Source: Draconibacterium sp. (GTDB taxonomy: Bacteria; Bacteroidota; Bacteroidia; Bacteroidales; Prolixibacteraceae). From it: 64,000 nucleotides of DNA. Position numbers and translations under genes: made by a program. Of this stretch, positions 10,324-20,185 are shown piece by piece. Below the pieces are notes generated by a model that ran no database searches, had not been told where the DNA came from, and was given only the letters and a program-made list of their open reading frames with translations. The DNA lies in assembly GCA_016705335.1 (NCBI GenBank), contig JADIYN010000001.1:1-64000 (forward strand). Reading direction: 5' to 3'. Numbering within the stretch: the first letter of the stretch is position 1; every line of letters begins with the position of its first letter.

Positions 10324-10359
10324 TTGTAACATCATATTCTGTTCTGAATAAATTAAAGT

Positions 10360-11181
10360 ATGTACATTAACATGCCATTTAAAATACGAAGATTTTGTAT
10401 TTGGTTTTTAGGATTGATTACTTTTGTTAATCTATTTAATACCAGAGTTTTCGCACAGGAAACCGATACAATTGTTCCCATCAGAAAAAACGCCGAAGAT
10501 ATCCTCAAAAAGATAAACCTTAACTCGGATGGTTTTAATTTCTGGAAAGATAATTTTTCGGGTAACTGGACCGGAATTGATTTTGGATTCAATACATTTC
10601 TTAATCGCGATTATTCGGGTTATGAAACTGAGTTTATGAAACACGATATACTTTTTTCCAATTCCATTCATCTGAACCTGATTCAGCAAAATATTGGTTT
10701 ACAGCGCAACCGCAATAATTTTGGAATTGTAACCGGGTTGGGACTGCAATACCAATATTACCGGCTGAGTGATACTGTTACAATTGAACGAACAGCAGAT
10801 GATATAATTATTCCAAATTTTTTTAATTATGGCGACTATCAAAGTTCAAAACTGTTTCTTTTTTCGTTAACAGTTCCTGTTTTGGTTGAAATTCAAATTC
10901 CGATAAATAATTACAGAAACCGGCTTTATTTTTCATCGGGCATGTATTTTTCATACCGGATTGGCAGTTATTCAAAAATTAAATATCGTGACGATCAAAA
11001 AAAGAAACTTAAAGTAACCGATAACTATTCGTTGCAAAACTTCAAATATGGAATAATGTTCAGAACCGGTTACCGTTGGATAAATTTTTATGCGATATAT
11101 GATTTGACTCCTTTTTTTCAGGTTGATAAAGGACCTGAACTTACCCCGTTTACTTTGGGCGTAACTTTACTCAGGTTTTAA
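10360..11181 (+). CDS. Outer-membrane beta-barrel protein (porin-like, PorT-family style)
   Basis: The 273-residue product starts with a signal peptide (WFLGLITFVNLFNTRVFAQ; start at 10360 or at the second ATG, 10372). The rest alternates short beta strands with aromatic belts (GIDFGFNTF, YQYYRLSD, GYRWINFYAIYDL) and ends in a strand closing on a terminal Phe (LGVTLLRF), as in barrel proteins inserted by BAM. This matches the loosely defined outer-membrane beta-barrel families common in Bacteroidota, including PorT-like proteins. I cannot assign a specific cargo or function. A promoter-like TAAATTTG precedes it and a sialidase gene follows 64 bp later. Confidence 0.75.
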   Translation: MYINMPFKIRRFCIWFLGLITFVNLFNTRVFAQETDTIVPIRKNAEDILKKINLNSDGFNFWKDNFSGNWTGIDFGFNTFLNRDYSGYETEFMKHDILFSNSIHLNLIQQNIGLQRNRNNFGIVTGLGLQYQYYRLSDTVTIERTADDIIIPNFFNYGDYQSSKLFLFSLTVPVLVEIQIPINNYRNRLYFSSGMYFSYRIGSYSKIKYRDDQKKKLKVTDNYSLQNFKYGIMFRTGYRWINFYAIYDLTPFFQVDKGPELTPFTLGVTLLRF

Positions 11182-11245
11182 TTTAATCGTTCCTATTAAT
11201 TTTGAGAATTGGGTTTTAAAATTCCTTAAATCATGTAAACTAATT

Positions 11246-12394
11246 ATGAAGCCAAAAAAATCAAACATCTTTTTTCTCATCTCTTTTGTTGTTTTCAACT
11301 TTCTGAATGTCGAAATATTTGCTCAACAGGTAGAAAATGAAACTGATGCAAAACAGCATTCCACAGCATTTAACTATATTTTTAAAAGTGGTACTGACGG
11401 GTATTCAACTTTTCGTATTCCTGCGATTGTAATTACGAAATCAGGAAAATTGCTTGTTTTTGCTGAAGGGCGTGTAAATGGAAGTTCCGATACCGGTGAT
11501 ATAGATTTGGTAATGAGAAGTTCCGATGATGGTGGTAAAACCTGGAGCCCTTTGAAAATAATCTGGAATGATGGAAACAATGTTTGTGGAAACCCTGCTC
11601 CGGTTGTTGATTTTGAAACAGGCAAAATACATTTGTTGCTCACCTGGAACCTCGGTACCGATCACGAATCGGACATCATCGACGGGAAAAGTAAGGATAC
11701 ACGCAGGATTTTTGTAACTACCTCAAATGATGAAGGAAAAAACTGGACCGAGCCAAAAGAGATAACTTCTTCTGTAAAAAAAGAAAACTGGACATGGTAT
11801 GCTACCGGTCCCTGTCACGGGATACAACTAAAAAGTAGGGCGTATAAAAACCGGCTTGTAATTCCTTGTGACCACATTGAATCGGGTACAAAAAAGTATT
11901 TTTCCCATATAATTTATTCTGATGATAACGGAAAAACATGGCAAATGGGCGGGACGACACCACAGGATCAAGTAAATGAATGTGCGGTTGCCGAACTTCC
12001 CAATGGAAAATTATTGCTAAACATGCGTAATTACGACAGAACCCAAAAATCCCGGAGAATTAGTTTTAGTGAAGATGGAGGTTTAAATTGGTCAGCTATT
12101 CAATCCGACACTGCATTGATTGAACCCATTTGTCAGGCAAGCATACTTTTTACAGAGGAAAATAAAACGCTATGGTTTTTAAACCCCGCCAGCGAAACCG
12201 CCCGTGTAAATATGACATTAAAAGCAAGCCACGATTTTGGCCTTACCTGGGAAACTGCGAAAATTCTGCATGCCGGGCCTTCTGCTTATTCTGATTTAAC
12301 ATTGATAAACCAAAATAATATTGGATGCCTTTTTGAAGGTGGATTATTAAATCCCTATGAAGGAATAGTTTTTACAACATTCGAAATAAAATAA
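11246..12394 (+). CDS. Exo-sialidase (neuraminidase), GH33-like
   Basis: The 382-residue secreted protein has a signal peptide (FFLISFVVFNFLNVEIFAQ). It shows the FRIP motif near residue 53 that carries the first catalytic Arg, and five Asp boxes (SSDDGGKTW, SNDEGKNW, YSDDNGKTW, SEDGGLNW, SHDFGLTW) that mark a six-bladed sialidase propeller. The family releases terminal sialic acid from glycoconjugates in the periplasm or outside the cell. No sialate-catabolism genes (nanA, nanE) lie nearby, so released sugar may be used elsewhere or not by this cell. A creatininase-family gene follows 63 bp downstream and may be co-transcribed. Confidence 0.9.
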   Translation: MKPKKSNIFFLISFVVFNFLNVEIFAQQVENETDAKQHSTAFNYIFKSGTDGYSTFRIPAIVITKSGKLLVFAEGRVNGSSDTGDIDLVMRSSDDGGKTWSPLKIIWNDGNNVCGNPAPVVDFETGKIHLLLTWNLGTDHESDIIDGKSKDTRRIFVTTSNDEGKNWTEPKEITSSVKKENWTWYATGPCHGIQLKSRAYKNRLVIPCDHIESGTKKYFSHIIYSDDNGKTWQMGGTTPQDQVNECAVAELPNGKLLLNMRNYDRTQKSRRISFSEDGGLNWSAIQSDTALIEPICQASILFTEENKTLWFLNPASETARVNMTLKASHDFGLTWETAKILHAGPSAYSDLTLINQNNIGCLFEGGLLNPYEGIVFTTFEIK

Positions 12395-12457
12395 CTTTTA
12401 ATCTTCGGACTTCTCCCTGGTAATTTTTCGGGTAGAATTTCCGGCAAATCTTTAAAT

Positions 12458-13221
12458 ATGAAACCATACATTTTAGAACAAACCAACTGGAAACAGGTTA
12501 AAAACCAAAAATACGAAGTTGCAGTTTTGCCCTGGGGAGCAACAGAACCGCACAACTACCATCTGCCTTACGGAACCGATTCGCTTGAAACAGGCAGGAT
12601 TGCTGAAGTTGCTGCACAAAAAGCCTGGGAAAAGGGAGCTAAAATTATGGTACTCCCGACCATTCCGTTTGGTGTTCAAAATCCGGGGCAGATTGAATTA
12701 CCTTTTGTTTGCATACAAAACCGTCAACCCAAATTCTTATTTTTAAAGATATAGTTGAAGCGCTGAATAAACAGGGGATCAGAAAACTGATTTTAATGAA
12801 CGGACATGGTGGAAACGATTTTAAACCTATGATTCGTGAAGTACAACCACAGTTCCCCAATATTTTAATTAGTTTGATAGAATGGTTTAAAATACTCGAT
12901 CTCTCAAAATATTTTGAAGAAGATGGCGACCACGCCGGTGAGATGGAAACAAGTGTTATTATGCATTATTTCCCGCACCTGGTTTTGCCGTTAAATGAGG
13001 CAGGTGATGGAAAAGCAAAGTCAACCAAATTAAGGGGTGTATTAAATAAAACTGCCTGGATTCCGAGACAATGGGACAAAGTTTCGGCAGATACAGGAAT
13101 TGGTTACCCCAAAAAAGCAAGCGCTGAAAAAGGCGAAAAATATTTAAATGATTTGACTGCGGAAATCAGTAACTTTTTTGTTGAAATGGAGGAATGTGAT
13201 TTGGACGATTTGTATGATTAA
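12458..13221 (+). pseudogene. Creatininase-family amidohydrolase, one-base frameshift
   Basis: Two overlapping reading frames (12458-12754 and 12709-13221) join into one ~254-residue protein if a base is restored in the TTTT run at 12703-12706: the text then reads ..ELPFCLHTKPSTQ... Metal-binding motifs of the creatininase fold are present: GATEPHNYHLPYGTD near residue 30, NGHGGND, and GDHAGEMETS. The family includes creatinine amidohydrolase and formamidopyrimidine deformylases such as ArfB; the substrate cannot be told from sequence alone. It lies between a sialidase and peptidase E. The indel in a homopolymer suggests a sequence error rather than a dead gene. Confidence 0.82.
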
Positions 13222-13302
13222 ATATTTTCAGGTTATGTTAAAAATCATTTACCAATAAGCTAAATGTTCTTTCTTTTGGGTAACAATTAAAATACGAATA
13301 TC

Positions 13303-14003
13303 ATGAAACTACTTCTGATTAGCAATTCAACAATGTCGGGTGAACCATACCTGGATTACCCTAAAAATGAGATTTATAAATTCCTTGGAAAAAAACCTGT
13401 TACAGCTTTATTTATCCCTTATGCAGCAGTTACTTTTTCGTTTGATGAATATTGTGAAAAAGTAGAAGAGCGGTTTGCTGAAATTGGGCATCATATTGTT
13501 GGTATCCATACATTTAACGATCAAATTAAAGCCATTCATGAAGCTGAAGCGATTGTTGTTGGAGGAGGAAACACCTGGCAACTGGTTCGTATGATGCATG
13601 ACTACAATTTAATGAACCCTATCCGCGAGAAAGTTTTTACCAAACGCCATTCATCGGATGGAGTGCCGGAGCTAATGTTGCTTGTCCTACATTGCGGACA
13701 ACCAACGACATGCCCATTATTGATCCAAAGGGATTTGATTGTATTGGTCTTGTTCCATTCCAGATAAACCCACATTATTTGCATGAAAATCCTGAAGGTC
13801 ACGGAGGAGAAACACGGGAACAAAGGATAAATGAATTTCTTGAAATCAATCCTAAATTGTATGTAGCCGGTTTGCGTGAAGGAACAATGTTGAAACTTGA
13901 TGATAAGAATCTAACCTTAATTGGAAGCCGCACATGCCGGATTTTCAAAAAGGGCGATGACCCTCGTGAACTCTCTTCGAAAGATGATTTTAATTTTTGT
14001 TGA
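13303..14003 (+). pseudogene. pepE: Dipeptidase E (alpha-aspartyl dipeptidase, family S51), one-base frameshift
   Basis: Frames 13303-13767 and 13692-14003 combine into one ~233-residue protein, close to the usual PepE length, if one A is added to AAA at 13642-13644. The joined text reads ..KTPFIGWSAGANVACPTLRTTNDMP.., which contains the nucleophile elbow GWSAGAN of the S51 serine peptidases. VVGGGNTW and GLREGT are further family motifs. The enzyme cleaves Asp-Xaa dipeptides in the cytoplasm; no signal peptide is seen, in agreement. As published the gene is broken, but every motif survives across the two frames, so an indel error is likely. Confidence 0.88.
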
Positions 14004-14014
14004 AATAAAAATTG

Positions 14015-14038
14015 AATGGGTGGTTTTGGCCACCCATT
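14015..14038. terminator. Hairpin between convergent pepE and GH32 genes
   Basis: AATGGGTGG / CCACCCATT forms a perfect 9-bp stem with a 6-nt loop. On the minus strand it is followed after a few bases by UUUUUAUUU, so it fits best as the GH32 terminator. Plus-strand termination is less certain. Confidence 0.65.
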
Positions 14039-14071
14039 TATTAATAAATATTTTCCCAAATTTTACGGCAA

Positions 14072-15526
14072 TTATTTCTTTTCAGCCCAAATGGATTTCA
14101 TTTCAAATACATCTAATTTATCTATTCCCAATTCACCACCATTTGAATAAAGAACAACATCGTCAGCTCCTTTTGTTGGAGTGAAACAATTGGATATTAC
14201 TGTCTGTCCTCCATTTACAAAAATTTCGATAGAGGATCTGTCCAATAATATTTCCAAAGAAATTTTGTTGTCAACTGGCACAACAGGCACAGTTGAACTT
14301 AAAACTGTAAGTACACCACGTTTAACATTGTATGAAATTTCAGTTCCGGGAATTTTCTTGCTGTTGCGGAGGATAAACCCGAAATTATCAGATGTTTTTA
14401 AATCAAATTCGGCAATAATATGCAGGCAATCGCCTTTAACACTTTTAGTTTTATTCTCGTTGATTCCGGGAATTACTACTTTGTTCTCCCATTTTTGATG
14501 TTTTCCATGCAGCAACTCAATTTCCTTTACTGGTTTTCGAACCAATTTATAACCAAAACTGAATTTTGTGAGGGAAATTTCGCAAGGGAATGACATTTGG
14601 CCATTAAAAGGCATACCCGGAAATTCGCCGCCTCTCATCCAGGCAATTTGCAAAGTACGTCCATCATCCGCCGGAATATTACTCCAGGTTTGTGTGGCGT
14701 AATAGTTACTGCCAAAATCACTTTTTATTTTAGCCGATTCAGGTGTAAAATGTTCGCCATTAAAATCACCTATTAAATAGCTGCCGTCACCATCAAAAAG
14801 TATCCATTTTGATTCTCCGGGACGATTTGTTACTTTAAGTTTTACCAAATCAGGGCATTCATAAAATCCCGGAACATGGCTTTTCCATTTCCATTCAGTT
14901 AAATTTTCTGAAGTATAAATTGAAACTCCCTTGGTTTTGTCGTCATTTGAGGTTTTCCTGTACAAAACCATCACCCATTTATTTGACTCTTCATGCCAAA
15001 ACACTTTAGGATCACGGGCATCATCCATTTCATCAAATGGGATAATTGGGTTTTCGGCGTATTTTCCCCAGGTTCGTCCTTTATCGGTGCTGAATGCAAT
15101 CCTTTGTCCGCAGCCTTTACTAGTGTAAAATGCAACAAGGGTTTTTACATCACCGCTCTGTTTCCCAAGCAGATTTTGCTCATCAACAATTGCAGAACCT
15201 GAAAAAGCTGTACAGAATTCCTTGTCTTCCGAATTATTGTCGGGGTAAAGCGCAATTGGCAAATGTTCCCAATGAATTAAATCAGTGCTGATTGCATGTC
15301 CCCAGTGCATAAAACCCCACTCATTTCCCTTTGGATTGTATTGGTAAAACATGTGGTACTCTCCATCATAATACACTAATCCGTTGGGGTCATTATGCCA
15401 GTTCCTTTCCGGCGTAAAATGATACTGAGGTCTAAACAGTTCATTATAGTATTCTTTATCCGAATTAAAAGAAACCAGCATAAATACAAGTAATACAGAG
15501 ACAATGGTTGTTGATAAGTATTTCAT
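14072..15526 (-). CDS. GH32 fructan hydrolase (levanase/inulinase/sucrase type), secreted
   Basis: The 484-residue protein has an N-terminal hydrophobic export signal (IVSVLLVFMLVSF). All three catalytic motifs of family GH32 are present: WHNDPNG with the Asp nucleophile near residue 47, RDPK with the transition-state stabilising Asp, and ECPD with the acid/base Glu. A C-terminal beta-sandwich module follows (~350-480; SLEILLDRSSIEIFVNGG). GH32 enzymes release fructose from levan, inulin or sucrose; export suggests a polymer, but the exact substrate is not visible. There is no SusC/SusD pair or fructokinase next to it, so it is not in a typical fructan PUL. Confidence 0.93.
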   Translation of the reverse strand: MKYLSTTIVSVLLVFMLVSFNSDKEYYNELFRPQYHFTPERNWHNDPNGLVYYDGEYHMFYQYNPKGNEWGFMHWGHAISTDLIHWEHLPIALYPDNNSEDKEFCTAFSGSAIVDEQNLLGKQSGDVKTLVAFYTSKGCGQRIAFSTDKGRTWGKYAENPIIPFDEMDDARDPKVFWHEESNKWVMVLYRKTSNDDKTKGVSIYTSENLTEWKWKSHVPGFYECPDLVKLKVTNRPGESKWILFDGDGSYLIGDFNGEHFTPESAKIKSDFGSNYYATQTWSNIPADDGRTLQIAWMRGGEFPGMPFNGQMSFPCEISLTKFSFGYKLVRKPVKEIELLHGKHQKWENKVVIPGINENKTKSVKGDCLHIIAEFDLKTSDNFGFILRNSKKIPGTEISYNVKRGVLTVLSSTVPVVPVDNKISLEILLDRSSIEIFVNGGQTVISNCFTPTKGADDVVLYSNGGELGIDKLDVFEMKSIWAEKK

Positions 15527-15919
15527 AAATAAATTAATTAAAAAATATTTTTTGTTCCTAAACTAAAAAAAAGCTTGCAATAAACAAATTGTTTGTTTAT
15601 GTTTACACCTACAAACCCGTAAAAAAAACTTGTCATTGGACAGACGCTTTTGATTCTATAAATTTTGCATCTGCAAAAAGATTCAAAAGTACATATTTAA
15701 AAATGAAATTGACGCCGTGGGCTCAGTTACGTTGCATTGAAATTTAGATTAGGTTTTTACAAACCCACTGGTTGAAACAACATTACAAACCCATTCAACC
15801 AGGTTAGAAACTTATTCAAAATTAGCAACTTATACCGTTTATCCGGCGGAAATACAATTCATTGTTTGTCTCATTCAGTTTGATTTAGAGGTTTGATTTA
15901 CACATTAAATCGAATTGAA
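15527..15919. other. Divergent intergenic region, GH32 / metalloprotease
   Basis: About 390 bp of AT-rich sequence without a gene. A minus-strand TACTTTTG box at 15684-15691 could be a GH32 promoter with a long leader. An imperfect AAACA..TGTTT inverted repeat lies near 15586-15600. Nothing else is recognisable. Confidence 0.45.
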
Positions 15920-17200
15920 ATGAAAAGGACGTTTATTTCTATTCTGTGCATTTTTACTATTCTAAGTGCATTTGGACAACAAGAAACATCGGCAGATTTT
16001 ACTGAGGCTCAAACCCCAATAAATATTGGATTAAATGAGGTAAATAAAGTGTTTACCCCACCGGCGGACATGAATAATAACTTAAAATCGGCAATTACTG
16101 GAACAAATATTATTGTTTCTTATAACGGATTTCCTGAAAATGTAAAACAGGCTTTTGAATACGCTGTTTCAATCTGGGCAAAATCAGTTTATTCTCCGGT
16201 AACTTTAAATATACATGCCAACTGGGAAGTTTTAGATAAAAACACGCTTGGTCATGGAAAACCATCAATTTTTTACAGAAACTTCAAAGGAACACCACAA
16301 GCCAATGTTTTCTATCCAATTGCGCTGGTCGAAAAATTAACAGGAAAAGAATACAACAGTGAAAATGACGCTGATATTTTATGCTCATTCAACAGTTCAC
16401 AGTCATGGTATTTTGGAACTGATGGAAAAACACCTGCCAACCAATATGATTTTGTAACTGCTGTTTTGCACGAAATTGGACACGGAATGGGCATTTCCGG
16501 ATTTTTTACAGCTGAAAATGGCGTGGCTCGTTTTTGTAATACAAGCAATAGCCCGAGTATTTATGATTTTTATGTTTTTAATAAAAATCAGCAAAGAATT
16601 GCAGATAACCAGTTGTTCCCCTGTCCATCAACGGAACTAACAAAACAACTAACTTCAAATTCCTTGGTATTTAATTATTTGACAGAAAATAGTGAAATTG
16701 ATGAGGCAACAATTTATGCACCAAGTACCTGGGTAAATGGTGTTAGCATTTACCATCTTCAAAAAACCAACTATACTAACGGAACTCCTAATGAGCTTAT
16801 GAATGCACATGCATTTAAAGGTGAAGCAATACACAACCCAGGTGTAAATACACTTCAGGTTTTATCCGAACTTGGATGGAGTACAAATGATCAGGTTGAT
16901 GTTGATGCGGTAAGCACAGGAGCTAAAGAAGAAATTCTGGCCAATGAAGATGTAAATATATATCCTAATCCTTTTTCAGGTACCCTGACTTTTGATTGCG
17001 AAAATATCGCAAATCAATCTTCAGTTGAAATTAAAATCATTGATTTAACCGGATCAACCGTTTTTAGTGAAACAATGTTTGACATTCAGTTTAACCCAAA
17101 ACTAAAAGTAGATTTATCAACCATTAAACCAGGTATTTACCTGGCAAGTTTGACTGATATAAATTCAAAAACCATTACAAAAAGAATTATAAAAAATTAA
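15920..17200 (+). CDS. Secreted zinc metalloprotease-like protein with T9SS type A sorting domain
   Basis: The ATG at 15920 is chosen over an upstream TTG because it gives a compact signal peptide (MKRTFISILCIFTILSAFGQ). The central region has HEIGHGMGISGF, an HExxHxxG-type zinc site as in metzincin-like proteases, preceded by WYFGTDGKTPxxxYDFVTAVL. The C-terminal ~75 residues (from NIYPNPFSG to KRIIKN) are a typical T9SS type A sorting domain, so the protein should be exported and attached to the cell surface or released. A paralogue lies 310 bp downstream with the same HExxHxxGxG core. The substrate is unknown; the pair may share one. Confidence 0.85.
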   Translation: MKRTFISILCIFTILSAFGQQETSADFTEAQTPINIGLNEVNKVFTPPADMNNNLKSAITGTNIIVSYNGFPENVKQAFEYAVSIWAKSVYSPVTLNIHANWEVLDKNTLGHGKPSIFYRNFKGTPQANVFYPIALVEKLTGKEYNSENDADILCSFNSSQSWYFGTDGKTPANQYDFVTAVLHEIGHGMGISGFFTAENGVARFCNTSNSPSIYDFYVFNKNQQRIADNQLFPCPSTELTKQLTSNSLVFNYLTENSEIDEATIYAPSTWVNGVSIYHLQKTNYTNGTPNELMNAHAFKGEAIHNPGVNTLQVLSELGWSTNDQVDVDAVSTGAKEEILANEDVNIYPNPFSGTLTFDCENIANQSSVEIKIIDLTGSTVFSETMFDIQFNPKLKVDLSTIKPGIYLASLTDINSKTITKRIIKN

Positions 17201-17203
17201 ATT

Positions 17204-17326
17204 ATGAAAACATTATTATTAGTAGCTTTTGTTGCAGCAGTTGTTGGTCTTATCACATCTGCAATTATTCTCTTTAACCTTGTATTTACTAAAAAGAAAC
17301 AGCTTTTACAGCGTGATGATTGGTAA
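17204..17326 (+). CDS. Small single-span membrane peptide, 40 residues
   Basis: An ATG four bases after the metalloprotease stop opens a 40-residue ORF: an N-terminal hydrophobic helix (LLLVAFVAAVVGLITSAIILFNLVF) followed by a basic tail (TKKKQLLQR) and ending DDW. This is the composition of a one-pass inner-membrane miniprotein with the positive end in the cytoplasm. Close spacing implies co-transcription with the protease, and a strong terminator follows 33 bp later. I do not recognise a family. Confidence 0.55.
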   Translation: MKTLLLVAFVAAVVGLITSAIILFNLVFTKKKQLLQRDDW

Positions 17327-17359
17327 TAGAAATGCTCTGTACTTACACAGAAATGTTAG

Positions 17360-17390
17360 AAAAATGCTGGATTGATTTTCAGCATTTTTT
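17360..17390 (+). terminator. Intrinsic terminator
   Basis: AAAAATGCTG / CAGCATTTTT gives a 10-bp perfect stem with a 10-nt loop and a trailing T run. It separates the first metalloprotease operon from the second. Confidence 0.85.
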
Positions 17391-17474
17391 ATTCCATCTT
17401 TTGGTTGACTTAATAACAGGATTTTACCTTTGTTTGATTTTGAAAAAATCTTAAAACTAAAACAATAATCCTGT

Positions 17475-17482
17475 TACATTTG
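17475..17482 (+). promoter_or_regulatory. Bacteroidota -7 box (TACATTTG)
   Basis: A perfect TAnnTTTG match 28 nt before the GTG at 17510. It covers the TTG at 17480 that would otherwise be the longest start, which argues for the downstream GTG. Confidence 0.6.
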
Positions 17483-17509
17483 TCATTTTGTAAGTTAAAA
17501 CATGAGGTA

Positions 17510-19990
17510 GTGAAATTAATATACATTTATATTGTAGCGATTTTGTTTGTATTTAGTTCAGTTAACGGACAAAACGACTGGAGAAAAACTAAATTAAAGA
17601 TCCCTTCAACCATATGTTATGCATCAGATAAAGTTGAAAAATCATTTGTTCCTCCTCCACCTGAAATCCTGCTGAAAGCCGGGGCTGAAAAAAAATCAGA
17701 CATTATTGTTTCCTACAATTTATTTCCGGCTAATGCAAAGGAAGCGTTTGAATACGCAGTTAATATCTGGGAATATCTGGTTGAATCAGATGTCCCAATT
17801 TATGTTGAAGCCCGCTGGCGGTCAATGAATACAAATACTCTGGGTAGCGCAGGACCAGCTGATTATTATGCCAATTTCGATAATGCACCACGCAAAAATT
17901 GTTATTATCCGGTTTGTGTTGTCGAAAAAATTACAAAATCTGAAATCTCCGGCTCATCTTCGCCCGATATAAGTGCAACTTTCAATAAAGATATAAAATG
18001 GTATTTTGGTACAGATGGACAAACCCCGGCTTTATTATATGACTTTGTAACTGTTGTTTTACATGAGCTTGGACATGGTCTCGGATTTACCGGATTTTTT
18101 TATGTAACAGGGAATGTAGGTGCCTATGGAAATGAAAATGCCGGTGATGTATCAGCTTTTGATATTATGGTTGTGAATGACAAAAATCATATGCTTACTG
18201 ATACTTCAGTTTTTAGTATGCCTTCTACTTTTTTGTTTAATGCTTTAACTTCAAACCTTTTATATAACTCAAGCCCTGTTGCAACAACAAATAATTCCGG
18301 GAATACCCCGCGACTTTATGCACCTTCGGAATGGGACGACGGATCAAGCATATACCATTTAAACGATGCAACTTATCCACATTCGAATGAAAATTCGTTG
18401 ATGACACACGCAATTGGAAAGGGAGAAGCTGTTCATGATCCAGGACCAATCACAAAAGGTATATTGGCTGATATTGGTTGGAAGCTAATGAAATTAAATT
18501 TGGATAAACCAAAAGACATTGAAAAAAGGCAGCCCATTTTATTTAACCTTTCCATAGAGAGTGATTTTGAAATTGACACAAATACAGTTTTTGTTTACTT
18601 TTCAACAGACGCATTTAAAAATGATAAAGATTCATTGCAAATGACATATAACAATGAACTGGAACTTTTCTCAGCAGTTATAATCCCCGGATTTGCCACA
18701 CAAAAAATTGATTATTATGTTAGTGCAAGCGATAAAATGAACCGTACTTTTTCAGTACCGGGTGAAGCTCCTTCCGAAATTTATTCGGTAAATATAGGCC
18801 CAGATAATACTGCTCCTGAAATAATTCATATTCCAATGCCATATTTTGTTTCATATGGAGAAAATATGATAGTTACTGCCGAAGTTATTGATAACCTTGG
18901 GATTGATACAGTTTTTGTTGATTTCTCAGTAAATGATATTCCTCAACAATCATTTGGGTTAATACTCGATTCAGCAAATATTTATTCAGGTATATTTAAT
19001 GTTGATGCAAAATTACTAAATGATGGAGATTAAATTTCATATAAAATTACTGCAATAGATAAATCGAAAGCAGGTAATAAAAAAGTTAGCCCCGCAAACG
19101 ACTATTTCTCATTCAAAGTTGAAAAGATATTTGAACCGGTTGGTGGTTACCTTAACGATTTCAACACACCAAACTCTGATTTTATTTTATCCGATTTTGA
19201 TAATTTCGAAGCGGCGAATTTTAATAATCCGTCACTTCATAGTCCACATCCATATCCAAGTCCTGATAAAAATAATACTGAATTTAATTTTACAACGCTC
19301 CTTAAATACCCAATAATTTTGCAACAAAATGGAACAATGAGTTTTGATGAAATCGTATTGGTTGAGCCCGGCGAAGTGCTTTCAAAATATGGCGACGATG
19401 ATTTTTGGGACTATGTAATTGTTGAAGGCAGCAAGGATAATGGAAAAACATGGCTTCCACTATTTAATGGGTACGATTCAGGTGACAATGAAACCTGGAA
19501 AACCAATTACAACAAGAATATTGACAACAATCAGGTTTCAACGGCTGTTGGAATTCCTGACTGGTATGTATCCCGTAATATAAATCTTCTCGAAAATGGC
19601 AATTTTAAAGTAAATGATACAATTTTAGTTCAGTTTCGCTTGTTCTCCGATCCATTTGCACATGGATGGGGGTGGACAATTGATAATCTCCGCATACAAT
19701 CGCCAACATCCGCTTCTTCTCTAATTTTATCGCCTGGAAATATTACTGTTTATCCCAATCCATTCAGCAATAAAATAAAAATAACAGTGCAGGCTGGCAG
19801 CGAAATCAAAGATTTAAATATTGAGATAATAAATCTTTACGGACAAACTATTACAACATTACAATACAAGAATGTTTTAGGTCAGATTACAACTGAACCT
19901 GATTTAAGTAAACTGGCCAATGGAATGTATTTTGTAATTGTAAAGGAAAATGGGAAAATGGTGAAATCTCAAAAAATAATTAAAAACTGA
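17510..19990 (+). pseudogene. Large secreted metalloprotease-like protein with T9SS sorting domain, interrupted by in-frame TAA
   Basis: From the GTG at 17510 the protein has a signal peptide (KLIYIYIVAILFVFSSVNGQ). A protease domain paralogous to the upstream gene follows, with HELGHGLGFTGF as zinc site and the shared WYFGTDGQTPxxxYDFVTVVL lead-in. After it come Ig-like modules (~340-510). At 19031-19033 a TAA stops translation, yet the same frame continues with sensible protein (ISYKITAIDKSKAG...) through an unassigned domain (FDEIVLVEPGE, WGWTIDNLRIQSP) to a T9SS type A domain (ITVYPNPFSN...KIIKN) ending at 19990. A single base change could create the TAA; mutation and sequence error cannot be separated here. 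Without readthrough the product loses its sorting signal. Confidence 0.82.
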
Positions 19991-20054
19991 CATTTACCTT
20001 ATTTCCATTTCGAACCAAATTTTGATTAATTATTTCATTTTAAAAATATATCCA

Positions 20055-20062
20055 TATATTTG
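20055..20062 (+). promoter_or_regulatory. Promoter -7 box of the aromatic operon leader (TATATTTG)
   Basis: A perfect TAnnTTTG element 19 nt before the leader-peptide ATG. TTTC at 20033-20036 sits 18 nt upstream, near the -33 position. Transcription would start near 20070, giving a leader of about 160 nt before tyrA. Confidence 0.65.
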
Positions 20063-20081
20063 TCGCCAGAATAATAAAAAA

Positions 20082-20156
20082 ATGAAATCAAATTTTAACA
20101 ATTCGTACTTCTACTTTTATTTTTATTATGGTTCAAAAAACGGGATCAGGAAGTAG
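20082..20156 (+). CDS. Tyr/Phe-rich leader peptide (24 residues) of an attenuator
   Basis: The ORF runs ATG (20082) to TAG (20154-20156). Residues 9-16 are YFYFYFYY, eight consecutive aromatic codons at 20106-20129, with a further Phe at residue 5: nine of 24 residues are Tyr or Phe. It starts just after a promoter box, ends 30 nt before an intrinsic terminator, and the next genes make Tyr and Phe. This matches the established logic of leader peptides such as those of E. coli pheA/pheST and trp: scarcity of charged tRNA stalls the ribosome on the run and changes RNA folding. The product itself probably has no other function. Operation in this organism is inference. Confidence 0.85.
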   Translation: MKSNFNNSYFYFYFYYGSKNGIRK

Positions 20157-20185
20157 GGTATTGTTATAAATGAAAATATTTTACC

